A stretch of 64,000 nt of DNA, from NCBI GenBank assembly GCA_037179385.1, contig CM074189.1:26597648-26661647 (forward strand). The letters are read 5' to 3'. Numbering within the stretch: position 1 is the stretch's first letter; each line of letters starts with the position of its first letter. The DNA is from Holothuria scabra (taxonomy: Eukaryota; Echinodermata; Holothuroidea; Aspidochirotida; Holothuriidae). A program made the translations under genes and the position numbers. The notes under the pieces are model-generated. The model did no database searches, was not told where the DNA came from, and worked only from the letters and a program-made list of their open reading frames with translations. Below are positions 47,046 to 59,030 of this stretch, piece after piece.

Positions 47046-48239
47046 CAACCCTCAAAACGTTAAATTAAAGTGACGCTACCAAATACACAGGTCATGAGCG
47101 CATGGAGAGGATCATTTACAGACTGTATAATAAGACTTACGTTGTTTAAGAGCCAACAGGGTCCCTTTCTCATTGGACCTATGGGCCAGAACAAATTTTT
47201 AGTTGCATTGAGCCCCCCGACTCCTGTCATTTTAACTCCTTCTGTGCATGGTGTGTTATACAAACTACTCTATCTCACACTTGCTGTCAAAGAGAAATGA
47301 CCAATAGCAAATTTTGGTTTTCTAAACAATCAATGGAACAACATAACTGGGAAGATGAGTGTTGTCTGTCTTTAAGGCTGCAACAATGTTGGGTCATACA
47401 AAGTGCAAATTCTCAAAATGTAACGCCCCTCCTCCTAATCAAAATATAATCATCTTTATAGTAAGTATAGTTTATGAAGATACAGATGTCTGCATACCAT
47501 GTATGAATTTAATAGTGAACATAACGGATTGCACAACTCATCATTGGCCAATCAAAGCAAAGCTGCAGTTTGAATTCTTTCTCATCACACTGCATTACAT
47601 GCAGAAACTGCATGAGTATGTCCCTCTAACTAGAATTTCATTGTCTTCTGACTTTTTTGGTGTACAATGGACCTGTTGTCTCTATGATAATAGAGCATTT
47701 GTACTGGTGAGTTGCATAGTTCTTAGTTCACGACTAAATCCAATTGCAGTAACTTATTATTTATAGTGGTATTACTAAATCAGATTCAGGCAAAGCTGGG
47801 GCTCACATAAGTTGGTCGATTAAAAATGGAAAAAAAAAAAATACAGCATTTCATGAGGAAAATGCTACCCTTTTGCTCTTTGACATAAAACAATTTTGTA
47901 CATGTATACTCCACGAACTATTTTATCCCCCTCCAGTACCTTGTCTTGTCTCATCTCCGAGGGAGACATTTTTACACATTCAGTTCCCCCACACTCAAAC
48001 CATTCTGAACCCTTCACTATCTTGCCAGGGACCAGGGAGAAGTCTTCACATACAACATTATCTATGAGTGTGGCATCCACAGGAGAAATAATTTAATATA
48101 CCATTTGTGTAGATGAAGCCAATATAAGAAATGAGGATACTACTCATCCGGCGAATCTTTTACATTCATTTCACCAAAGACAACAGGTGAGTTACACTGG
48201 TGATCCCCTCAAATCACAGTAAATCAGATATTCAGACTA

Positions 48240-48335
48240 AAATTCCATAAAGAAAGGCCTAAAGAGAGGCAGCCTGCGTAGGGCCTCTATGGCTGCAGCC
48301 TTTTTTAGCAGCCTTTTTTAGGCTGCTGCCCCTCA
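48240..48335. repeat. Local palindromic GGCTGC/GCAGCC cluster
   Basis: AGCAGCCTTTTTTAGGCTGCT is a near-perfect hairpin, flanked by further GCAGCC and GGCTGC copies that could form alternative pairings. Confidence 0.7.
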
Positions 48336-50077
48336 GAGCCTGCCAGTGATGGTCAGAAATTCCATTCAATGAGCCCAAAAGTTGATGGTCTTAATATTTC
48401 CATGAGCACTCACCACAATTGGTCTATTCCTGAGGTAGGCGGTGCTCAACGACTAAATCTTGACAATGCTACGTTGAACACAAATACATTTAAATCAAAC
48501 AACAACATAGGCTTATTACGTCCATCAAAAGCTTTTTATTTAGATGGAAGTCTTGATCATAGACAGCCTCTTTCAAACAAGCACAACTTTCATCAAAGAG
48601 TGGATTTTTTCCTAGCGATGAGCTGGACGAAAAAATTTGTCCGCCCTGCAGACTAAAAGAGAGGGGGATGAGAAAAAAACATAAAGTGCATTTCAGTACT
48701 TAAAGTTCCTCTGAGGAAGGCTGACATCAGGGACATTTTTCAATTTTGTCAAGAAGTTTTAACTTGTATAATACGATAACTTGTGCTATCACTGCAAACC
48801 TCAGACTCCCCGACAACGTTTAATTTTACTTGTGGAGAGGACACGTTATTCAACATACACCCCAAATTTTCCAGATCCTCTCCCTAGAAAAATTTCTTAC
48901 GCATAACTCTCAAATTTTAATTTTTGCTATAAAACAAGTAAAATATTCTTTGCATGCCCAAAAATTTCCCTTCAACATCTTTTTTGTGACTCATCCTTGT
49001 TATGCTTCTGGTTACAGGGCCCAATCAGGAAGCATGTCCCCACGTTGGGAAAATCCTGGAGCCATTTCTGTTGCTCAGGTGTTCATTGCCGGAAGTTACA
49101 AGAGCACATACGGAAATAAGAGGTAAGAGAGGAAAGATACATGAGCTATGAAAACATTTTAGGGGTTGATGGTGTGGGTGCATTATTGCTGCTGTAGATC
49201 ATCCTTTCAGATTAAATGCACTTATCAATTGTAAAACACATCCTCTGTCATCCAACTGAAAAAACATTCCATAGATTTTGAGGCACATTCCCTGTAAAAT
49301 ATGACAGAACCATGCGGCACCTGCAAGATTGTTTCGACGCAACATTTGGAGAACTTCGACACATGTCTCGAGTCAAAATTTAGAAGAACATGACACATAT
49401 TTAACTCACCATACTTCAGGGTTCTGAGGCTGTGTCTACAGAAGTGATAAGTGCATTCATTGTAAGCCTTCTGTGTCTAGTGGGGATACCGTGGCACTTG
49501 ACACACTGCACAAAAAAGGTCTTGCTAAATAAGTATTATGCACAGAGAGCACCAGAATCACACATATCTGTGGTTTAACAATTCCATTGTTGTGAAAGGC
49601 TTTTGAACTCAGTATGACATCTCTGGTACAAACAATGATGGGACAAGGTCTGACTGAATATTTTTATTGTCACTGGTTAAATTACAGGATCAGAAAAAAC
49701 TTAAATAATTACTCAGGTCTTATTCAATAATTTTACAGGTTGGCTGAAGCTGAATAGCAAGTCACTTATACTCACACCTTTCTTGATGATGAACTTAATT
49801 CAAGCATTTTATTGTTCTCTCTTTACGTGTTGTTGCATTTTATTGCTTGATATATTGAGATAAGGATACTAACTTTATGCTTAGGTTTTTGCAAGTGATG
49901 ATGTTGATAAGAAATGACAACCTTAATACAAGAATGCACAGTGGTTTTATGTTAGATAAACATTTGTTTCCAAATAATGTCAAAATGACCAATTTCTTAC
50001 AGTCACTGCAATCAATAATTGCTACCCAAAAGAGGCTAAAAAATACAGGCATGTGTTCCTATGTAATCTTGGGAATT

Positions 50078-50115
50078 TATGGCCCAGTTTCCAACTAATT
50101 GGCCTAAGTTAATAC
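50078..50115 (-). repeat. Very short SINE fragment
   Basis: TTTATGGCCCAGTTTCCAAC matches the 3' end of the tRNA-derived SINE body; nothing else of the element remains. Confidence 0.5.
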
Positions 50116-50505
50116 AACAGCTGGACCATGTCTATCTAACATTTGCAGAAGTGCTGACTGAATAGCTCAGCTATTTATGACTGTTCTTTGAAGTCTGAGA
50201 CAGGTAATAGGGATGGGAGGGCCAAGGGTGGGGGTGGGGGGCATATACAGCCCCGTCAATTGGAAAAAACCTTGCTGAATCGGGAAGACCTTCGTGCCTC
50301 ATTGGGCAGAGATTATACTCTGGGGTGAGATCTGGAGTCAGACAAAATGTCACCTCCCTCCCTATAAGAGAGTCCTGTGTCCCTGTCCCCCCCCCGAGAA
50401 AGGAGTCCTGTACAGCCATGCAGGTAAGGAATGATAACTATATTACGATGTCAACATTTTAAATTACCATAAAATGTTTATTAAAGAGGTCAAAGTTCAA
50501 CTTAC

Positions 50506-50811
50506 ACATGACAGCTACTTTAACAAGGCTGCTATAGACTCTTCTACCGACTCCGTTATCTGCAACACACCTGTACCCCTTAGCATCATTTATATGAACC
50601 TCATCAAACACTAGTGTCCATTCATTCCCAGTCCTCTCAATACTGGTGGTATTAAAGGGTAACCATTCACTGGACCCTGGTTCCAATACTTCCCACTGAA
50701 CCAGGTCTTCTGGTTTCGGATTGGCCTCCACCACACAGGTAATGGTGACCCTCATATTAACCCTGATGGGGGATGATGGTGATCTGTTGACCTGTTTGAT
50801 CACTGGTTGAT
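50506..50811 (-). CDS. Exon C: Ig domain (I-set/C2-like)
   Basis: This 306-base, phase 1-1 exon has acceptor GTTTTTCAG and donor GTAAGT. It encodes one Ig domain. RVTITCVVEANPKPEDLVQW provides the first core cysteine and the core Trp, and DAKGYRCVADNGVG carries the D-x-G-x-Y-x-C signature that ends the domain. It opens with QPVIKQVNRSPSS and closes with SLVKVAVM, normal A and G strands. One potential N-glycosylation site, NTT, is present. It follows the atypical exon B domain, from which it is separated by a 3.8-kb intron, and is itself followed by a 13.4-kb intron, the longest in the gene. Confidence 0.88.
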
Positions 50812-53800
50812 CTGAAAAACCAAACAGAATGGAATGGCTTGAGAAAGAAATGTTGATGCAAAGATTGAAAGAATAGTCCAGGATCAAATTTATGTTTCAG
50901 GGAGGAACATATCCTTGAGCAGGCTGTGAAATTTTCTTTCATTTCCCATTTTTGGTACTAAAGATATTAAAAGTAACTGAATTTGACACTTTTTTTGGTA
51001 AAAGTAAACTTAATGGAAGCAGGTGGGATGTCATGAATTCAGATTACTGACCAATGTGTTTTTCTTTAACATTTGCCACAAATTTTCCTAACACATACCT
51101 CTGATATATTGGTGCCATACACTCTAAAACCATCCAGGTCAAATTTCAACCAGGATTGTGGTCACCTACATTTCATGTTTAAAATGACCAGAAAACCTTT
51201 TTCAATTTCACCAGGGTATATATGACAACGATGACTCTCCTACATATCCTGGTTAAAATGACCATGATTTCCTAGTCATTTTAACCAGGAAATGTACAGA
51301 ATATTGGTGACTACAATCCTGGTTAAATTTGATCAGGATGTTTTAAGAGTGTAAATGCATCCTGAGAAACAGAATTTTTGTCAAACTTTTATATAAGCTT
51401 AGGGGCAAGACAGCATCTCTACTCAATCCAAAGTTAAAACAATAGGAAGAAAAAGAAAAGAAATAAAAATATTGGCCATCAGCATGAACGCACCATATCA
51501 AACATGTTTGATTTTAGTTTGGAAAATGTATCAACTTCATTGTTAATGCCTCAAGAACCCAATGCGGGGAAAAGAACGAAAAGAGGTATGACTTGTAATT
51601 TTATGACATTAGGCAATGATATTGCGTAACTTCAAAAGAACCTTAAAAGGAGGTCTTGTATTTTGAGACATGCTAGTGCTATTGCTCAACATCACTCACC
51701 TCAAGTCACTGTCAGGGGTGTGATTTCTTGTACACCTAAATGGAGAATGTTAGCTCGTATAAATCTATTGAAGTTATCTAAGCAGTACACCTACCACAGT
51801 CCTTCATTTCTTGAGGAGTGCTATTTGTATTTCACCTAGAATATCTAAAACTCAAGGCCTGTTAAAAAGGTTCTTTCAAAATTAGCTCTGCTATGTGGGA
51901 TGGACTCCCTGCACTTGTAAAATCAGCACTGACAAAGAAGTAGTCACCATTTTTTTCACCTTCATTTTTGGTCAAATTTTGCTTACAAAACTCTTATTTA
52001 CAGTTGAATGAGCCATTACTGAATAACCGAAATATCACATACAGTACAATTCTTCTTTCATCTAACAAATGCTATTTATGGAACCCATTTTAAATGAATT
52101 ATGTGTAATTAGGAATAAGATTGTTTAAGAGCACCAAGTTTTTACTAAAGGAGACTGGGGAATTGCATGTATACAATGTGTCTACTATGAAAAATAAACA
52201 CCTCTACTTTTTATGAATTATATACTACTCTAATAATGTTACAAATATTGCTGCAGTATATATCAATTTGTCACCGTCTCAAAAGAATTTATGCAAGATT
52301 ACCACTTTTTTATATTTCCATAGGTAAAATATTTTACACCTTTTGGTTCTTTTTGGTTCCACTGATCCATTCCAGGTCAACAACAAGTTTGAAAGTATAA
52401 TAAACAAAAACCAGACTAGATTACTCTGCATACATCTTAATACTGGATAATCAACAGAAAACCACAATTTACAAATCTGTGGCATTATGGAGGGAAAAAG
52501 GGCTACAAAATTTGACAGAAATTTTCTTATTCAGAACGACAAAGAGTGGTACCAATTATTGATGACTCATCCAAGCTACTGTGAATTTGTGAGTGGTGGT
52601 TGTCTTTCAGTGTAGCTAAATTTAATCTAAATGCTGATTAAAATTAACTGGTAATTCAATGATTTCTCAAATTTTGGTTTTCCTAGCAAAACTGTATTCT
52701 GAAATGAACGTCTGTTTGCTGGACTGCAGCCTGGGATCATTCATTCATACCTAGTGTAACTATCTTCACCCTCTGATGGTCCATTATAGATATGGTCAGG
52801 TGATCATGTGTTACATACAAATTCTGCATTTTGTCACAATTGTCATCTTTCAAATCAAAACATCATTATGTGTGAATGAACAGGATAAAACAGATCGCGA
52901 TGAATGCTTTCCCTTAATGGAATCCAGATGAACCCTCCCAAATCACTTGCCCCTTTTTATGCATTAGCCTGTGCTAAAGCACAGTACATCATAGTTTAAC
53001 ATTAAATTTTCCATCATGAACTATTTTTAAATATTTGTATTTTTAAATTTCTATATTTCCACATTTTTATACTTCTCTATTCATTCCATCCTGCAATTTT
53101 TTCAATTTCATTTGATAGTTCATTATTTTGATAAGCTGCATAACTTTCTAAAAGAAATAATACCAGCAGAGTAGTATTCTTAAAATGTAAACCAAATCCA
53201 ATAAGCAACTTAAACACCTAGCAGCTCTGCAGGAGCTGTATAACTGTATGTTGAATGTTGTTTTGTAAAAGGAAGATTTCATAAAAAGTTTTTAGCTTGT
53301 ATGTTGTAAGGGTAAGCAATAAAAGGTTTTTTCCTTTTTTTTTTTTTTTTCTTACAATTCAAGCTAATATTAATTATTGTACATTTTCAAGTATATGCTG
53401 ATGTATTGAAAGATGCCTTATTTCATATGAGTTGAATAAAGATGGGAAAAAAAAAAATCAAATGTGACCTTTTCAGTAGTTATGCAAGCACTTGCAGCTT
53501 GTAGTCAAACTTCGGACTGAAATTTGAGGTGTGAACAGCTCTTACAAGTTGTGAAAATAAACTATTAAAACCTTCTTCTTGGGCATGAGTGAACAAATCA
53601 TATATGATAAACATACATATGCTATAATTCTTGGAAATTCTTTTTTGAGTCTTTAGCCTGTAGATTGGGGAACAAGGCACTAGAAAACCAAGGAGAGACA
53701 GCTGAGTGGTGGGGCTGCCCTGCCCCTACCCTGGCAAAATAGAAGCTAATGCAACCATGCAGCTATGTGCTATTTGATGAGAAAATGTGTACCACCTTGC

Positions 53801-54595
53801 AAATTTCAGACAATAGTTTTTAGGAAAGCAAGCCTCTGTTTTTTTGATAAGCACAACAATCGGTTGTCATCTCTCTGCAATGTCAAAGTTCCAAAGTTTC
53901 AGAATACTTTACCAAGGCTTAATTTTCATCATTGTCCTGGACAACTAAAATTTAAAAACAACCAAGTTGATTGTCCTATGGACAACCATTTCTTCTCAGT
54001 AACAATCATTAATATGCAGCTCATTAGGTATAAGGTTGCCTCTATACAATTTATATCAGACACCCCACTTTTTGTTTAAAAAGTGAGGTTACAGCAAGGT
54101 CAACCCTACTTCCAATTATGAGCTTTCTGTCAATAGTAGCTGCCATGTCCAGCACTATGTAAACAAGGAGTCCCAATTAAAACCTCATTCATAATGGCAG
54201 AGACTGTTTATTCAGTGCAAGCCAAGTTTGCAACCAGAGCTGCCTCAGCAGACCATGGCAATAGGCTTATCTCTTTGGACACATGTAGGCTGGTTGTGCT
54301 GGCACTGAAATGTGATGAATTGTGTAAACAAGCAGTGACCAGGCTGCATAGAGGTAGCTTACACCTAATGTTTCTATTCATTCACAGACTATACTGCTTT
54401 CCAATAGTCTAGACTTCTTCAATTGCTATCATTGTCACAATTCTTTGAGTATTGATGAAGTCCATGAACATTAACTCTACTGAATTCCATCCCAAAACAC
54501 CAAATAAATACTTCTGAACTGAGAAACACATTGATTTGTAGTTATACCAAAATGTGCAAATTTTGTAAACCAAGTGCTACCATATGCTTGCTTAC
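50812..54595 (-). other. Intron B-C (3.8 kb)
   Basis: Mostly unremarkable AT-rich sequence. The only structured element seen is the palindromic Tc1/mariner-like MITE at 51,120-51,351. A long T run lies near 53,338-53,350. No exon was recognised. Confidence 0.7.
51120..51351. mobile_element. Tc1/mariner-like palindromic MITE
   Basis: TA dinucleotides flank 232 bases whose ends are long imperfect inverted repeats (CACTCTAAAACCATCC / CACTCTTAAAACATCC). The centre holds a perfect 16-bp stem, TCCTGGTTAAAATGAC with its complement. The whole element is nearly self-complementary. Confidence 0.8.
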
Positions 54596-54910
54596 AGTGT
54601 ATATCAAGGGTGCATTCCTCACAAGGAAGCACTGGACACGATCCACTTGGGTCTGACATACAGCAAGAATATGTGAAGGGGCCATTCTGCCTGTACACTG
54701 CAGGGCTGGTATAATGAAGCCTGGATATCATCCCTGGGTACCCTAGACCGATATATTCCTCTATGGTGGGGTTGATGCTGATACGCTCATCATTTAAAGC
54801 CAAGGTTAGAGATATTGCAGGGTTGCTTGGTCCGATCTCACAGGTTACGGAAGCGATGTCCTTATCCCTGACAGAAGGGCAGGAAGTGAAGTGAAACATC
54901 CTAGGGCAGT
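54596..54910 (-). CDS. Exon B: atypical cysteine-rich Ig-like domain
   Basis: This 315-base, phase 1-1 exon has acceptor TTTTTTTTCTACAG and donor GTAAGC. Its 105 residues fit an Ig-like domain: the first core cysteine is in SVTCEIG, and the second is in TYSCC after a Y-x-C-like turn. No tryptophan is seen in the usual core position (ISLTLALNDER occupies it). It carries eight cysteines (CPRM, TSC, VTC, SCC twice, GSC, LPC, EEC) instead of two, suggesting extra disulfides. No NxS/T site was noticed. The junctions with exons A and C restore tyrosines (DIK-Y-CP and DIH-Y-QP), as in neighbouring linkers. The Ig assignment rests on cysteine spacing, size and context, so it is less certain than for A, C and D. 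Confidence 0.75.
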
Positions 54911-55140
54911 CTGTAGAAAAAAAAACAAAAAACAAAAAACAATACAGATAATAAAATAGTGGTAGCAATGAATATTATTGTTCTTTTTCTTACCGTAAAA
55001 CATAGAAGACACAAAGATATTTTAAAGGTTGGAAATTGAGCTTGCCTTTAGTCTATGGAGATAGCATGGTATCCTCTTGCCCAGTGAATTGCTTGAGTGT
55101 GGTGCCAGGTGTCATTTGCTGGCTTCACCCAGTACAACTC

Positions 55141-55560
55141 AATCCATGGGTCATGCCATATCCCCATCCATGGGTCATGGTATGTGCCCATCCATGGGTC
55201 ATAGCATATCCCCATCCATGGATCATACAATATCCCCATCCATGGGTCATGCCATGTGCCCATCCATGGGTCATGCCATATCCCCATCCATGGTTCATGG
55301 CATGTGCCCATCCATGAGTCGTAGTATGTGCCCATCGATGGGTCATGGCATATCCCCATCCATGGGTCATGGCATGTGCCCATCCATGGGTCATGGCATG
55401 TGCCCATCCATGGGTCATGGCATGTGTCCATCCATGGGTCATGGCATGTGCCCATCCATGGGTCATGGCATGTGCCCGTCCAGGGGTCATGGCATATTCC
55501 CATCCATGGGTCATGACATATCCCCATTCATGGGTTGTGGCATGTGCCCATCCATGCATA
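55141..55560. repeat. 24-bp minisatellite, about 17 units
   Basis: Units of the form CATCCATGGGTCATGGCATGTGCC repeat without any insertion or deletion over about 420 bases. Two unit types alternate irregularly (CATATCCCC and CATGTGCCC). Because 24 is divisible by three, several frames on both strands stay open with eight-residue repeats. I read these as by-products, since the array lies in an intron 230 bases upstream of exon B. Confidence 0.92.
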
Positions 55561-56272
55561 GTGGCTATTGTCCCCCTTACATCACCTGGCAACACAAATT
55601 AATGCTAGTAATAGAAGTAAAACAACCAAGGACAAGCTGTCATTTAATATCCCGATCTCTCTTGCAAACCTAATTTATACCCTCTCTATGCCTCCAGAGA
55701 AGCTAAACCATACATAAAAGGTTAAACAAAGACAAAATTTTAAAGGCCTTTAGGAAAAAAAAAAAAAAAAATCACAAATTTAAGAAGGGTCACCTGTTCA
55801 ACTGGTCATACTTAGTTAAAGGGACAGATTGAGTTAAATTCATTATCAGTTAACCAGCATGTTGAAAGGTACAGTACTGCAACTAGAATGCTTCTAATTA
55901 GCATCATGATTAAGTTCTAAGTTTCTCATGGATCCACTAGTGATGCAAAAAGTTACAATTATGTGAATTTCATTAACCAACTCAATATACAGCTTAAAGC
56001 TAGCCACCAGAACTATCAGGTTTTTTCTTTCTTCCTTTTCTTCATTTTTGCACTCTATTATGTTTAATATGTGTGGCTTTTTCTGGGCCAGTTGAACTAA
56101 CAAGGAATTTTTGCTACCTCAAGCATATTAACATTTACAACATCCAGGCCTTGAATTCTGAGATAGGTGAGAGTGCATCACACACTATCACTTGCCTCAA
56201 ATCACTTTGAGGAGAGTGATTTTTTGCACACCTTAATGAAGATGGGAGCTCACATAAATCTACAGTATTTAA

Positions 56273-56570
56273 AGGCCCAATTTTCTCATCCCATAACAGT
56301 ACCAATTCTCCTAACCTTCTTAATTAAGCCCCTCCCACAGTTGTCTAAAATTCACCCTCATCCAGACACAATCTCATTTTATTGCTTCAGGGGGAATATA
56401 GAAAGCTCAATGTGTATAATCAAAACACTATCAGAACAATTTGTGTTGTGTGAAGTAAGTTTTGGTACTCTGCAATTTTTTAATTGGCAGTCAATCAAAA
56501 AGCTGAGCCAATTGAGAGTTTCTGTTACTCTATACTAGAAGTGTAGTTTGGCGTGAGAGGATTGTCCCTT
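56273..56570 (+). mobile_element. TTAA-flanked ~300-bp MITE, copy 6
   Basis: TTAA at 56,269-56,272; the right target is mutated to TTAG. It keeps ACAGTACCAATTCTCCTAAC and the GCTGAGCCAATTGAGAG motif. Confidence 0.78.
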
Positions 56571-56686
56571 TTAGTTTAAAATGAAAGGGCACACCTGTCA
56601 CACTTCTTACTTTCCTGAGTGCAATTTTCAGCACACCTGGAAAATCTAAAACTTGAGGCCTGCTCCACATAGAAATGGTACTTTAA

Positions 56687-56984
56687 AGGCCCAGTTCTCT
56701 CACCCCAAACAGTATAAATTCTCCTAACCTTTTTAATGAAGCCCCTCCCACAAATGTCTGAAATTGATCCTCATCAAGATGCAATCTCAGTATATTGCTT
56801 CAAGGTGACTATTGAAAAAAATCGATTTATATGATCAAAAGACTCTCAGTACTGATCCTGCTGTGTAATATAAGCTTTGATTCTTTGCATTGTTTGAATT
56901 AGCTGCCAATAAACGAGCTGAGCCAACTGAGAGTTTTGGCACCCCAGTACCAAAATTGCAGTTTGAGGTGAGAGGTTTGGCCCT
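56687..56984 (+). mobile_element. TTAA-flanked ~300-bp MITE, copy 7
   Basis: TTAA at 56,683-56,686 and 56,985-56,988. Direct orientation, 116 bases after copy 6. Confidence 0.83.
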
Positions 56985-58201
56985 TTAAAAGTATATGGTA
57001 ATGCCAACTCTGACCCTCTTAATCTGATTACACACCTCAATGTACATATGTCTATATGTGTGTCCACACCCATTTATAACCCTCAATTAGGGCAACCTCC
57101 AGATCTGTTATAACCTGATACAGGCATTTTTAGTATGTCAAAGTATGACCCCCCACAGAGGTGTTGTAACCACAAAATTCATTGATTTAGTATAATGGGT
57201 ATATTAACATCTAAATAACTCTACCTCCACTCATTTTTCTTACAAAATACCTGACCCACAAAATTACAACGCTCCCATTAGCATAGCTGCCACAAAGTTT
57301 TTGGTATATCATGGTTGACTGAATGGCCAAGGTTTTTTTTTTTAATTTTGTAAAAAGGCTTTTTAAAACCCTAAAAAAAGCAAAACTTTGTAAAGGATAT
57401 TTGAAAAGGCAAAAGTTAAGACAAACAAACACATCAATATTTTTTTAGTATTCTATACTGTCATTCCAGTCCAAAGCTTGTCTAGTTAATAATAATGTTT
57501 AATTAGCTCCCTCAAAAACATATCAAGGTTAGATAAAACCGGACTTAACCTCTGCAGGTAATGTAATAATTCCTTTGGTACAGAGGCAGGCATGCACAAA
57601 AGAAGTAACCATTTCTGCCAACTGCAGCGGACACCCTGTGATAAAACCCAGCCAGCTAATTAACCAGTAAGTCAGTTCTGCCACTGGGGAGATCAATGAG
57701 AAATAGTCAACCTTGGATGATTATGCATCATAAACTGCACTCTTGTCAGCTTTCTCACAGGTAGCTTTGCTGCGTTAAAGGGAAGGAGGTTCTCTATTAC
57801 ATAGCCATGGTTTCGTGACCATTTGCTTGATGTGAGCATCATGGGAGATGAGATCTTAAACCAGTGGCCTTCTGTTTTTCTCATCACATTCAAACAATGA
57901 CAAAAGAAAGAACCTCTTTTAAATTAACTTTCTGCTATCAGGAGATACCTGTGTTCGTCAGTTTTAGTTATGTTCACATGAGGCAAAATAAAATAAAAAT
58001 ATGTCTTCAGCATCCTTCCTTTCCCTAAAACAGGAAGGGTGAGGCTCCCTTTATTTTGTCTGTAAACATGGCCGTCATATTTCATATTTGAAGAGGTCAG
58101 CAGGTTATTTTACAAGTTGGTTGGTGGCTGTTTTGGCAAGGTGTTGCTGTCACTGTAACTCCAGAAGTAAATATACTGTACCAGACTATAATGCAACTTA
58201 A

Positions 58202-58452
58202 CCCTTTACCGTTGTGCTCCAATCGGGGCATATTTGCGTGCCTTGGGAGTGGGCAGAAAAGCGGACCCAGCACGCTCCGCATCAGCTTCCGTAGGCTATT
58301 GACCCTGTGACCTTAAACTATTGTCTCTCTCGTTGTTGTGGCTGAATTTTCGGGTAGCTAATCGCCGTTTCGAGATCCGCGTGAAACAGTACACATGGGT
58401 GACAGCTACGCTCTCCGTCTGGGTCCAAAAGGACCCAAACAATGGTAAAGGG
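58202..58452 (-). mobile_element. piggyBac-type MITE, copy 3
   Basis: Reverse orientation of copies 1 and 2. TTAA on the left, TTAT on the right. It keeps the CCCTTTACCG ends and the GGGTCCAAAAGGACCC palindrome. Confidence 0.83.
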
Positions 58453-58517
58453 TTATTTCTACAGCAAAACTGGTACAATGCAAAAAAGCATCCAGATAAA
58501 AAACATAATCATATTAC

Positions 58518-58612
58518 AACCACAACAACAACCACCACCACCAACAGCAACCACAACCACCCAAAAACCACCACAACCATAACATCAACAACAACCATAA
58601 TAATATTAATAG
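58518..58612. repeat. CAA/CCA-rich simple repeat
   Basis: Mixed ACAACA, ACCACC and AACCAT runs, without a regular unit. Confidence 0.85.
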
Positions 58613-58947
58613 AAAAATTAAAAGCCCAACTTTTGAGTGTGTTTTGGTGGTACCAATGAAAATTCTCAACACACATTACTGCTCAGTTGATTTGTGGGAT
58701 AATTTTGCTTAGACCTAATCATTGATATGCTGCATGTCTTTTTCAGTGAATAAGCCTATGAATGAAATTTTGTGGCTGACACTGGACTAAATGCTAAAGC
58801 CATGTCAACCAAATATTTTGGCAGAAACTAGCAATTTTTTTCACTCCTTGACCAACTCCCCAACATAGCCACTGTCTCCATAAATTTGTTAAAATCTCTC
58901 CCACTCTGAGCTCATTAAATTGTCAAATGGAGCCTTCATAGCTAGGG

Positions 58948-59030
58948 ACTGACAGACATGGTTGGACAGACAGACAGATGGTCAGAGAGACAGACAGATC
59001 AACAAACAAACAGACAGACAGATGTGCAGC
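58948..59030. repeat. CAGA-rich simple repeat
   Basis: Runs of ACAGACAGACAGA interrupted by short unrelated bases. Confidence 0.85.

Larger units (their letters stand above)
37112..50505 (-). other. Intron C-D (13.4 kb)
   Basis: The largest intron. It holds a long-TIR element (37,545-38,113), a TTAA-flanked element (38,718-39,174), an inverted pair of a ~370-bp repeat (39,715-40,635), a hAT-like element inside an older repeat (41,275-42,430), a piggyBac-type MITE (44,529) and a second SINE type (46,630). The interval 42,430-44,500 holds nothing I recognise. One short open segment at 47,865-48,080 is discussed among the rejected items. Confidence 0.7.

Noticed and set aside
47359..47766. Plus-strand open frame of 135 codons
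   Set aside because: No recognisable domain, no convincing coding composition and no splice or promoter context. This length is expected by chance in AT-rich introns of this size.
47865..48080. Minus-strand frame including WFECGGTECVKM, possible extra exon between exons C and D
   Set aside because: A possible acceptor exists after CACTCATAG, but no donor in phase 1 was found, and GACAAG|GTACTG would break the frame with exon D. RNA evidence could reopen it.
48369..48656. Plus-strand frame of 95 codons with non-repetitive composition
   Set aside because: No homologous family recognised and no supporting signals. Kept out of the annotation for lack of evidence.
55036..55673. Overlapping octapeptide-repeat frames on both strands, up to 198 codons
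   Set aside because: They arise from the 24-bp array, whose length is a multiple of three and whose unit is partly self-complementary. The location is intronic to the receptor gene.
58518..59030. CRISPR-like or satellite array
   Set aside because: Only CAA/CCA and CAGA simple repeats without regular spacers, in eukaryotic DNA.
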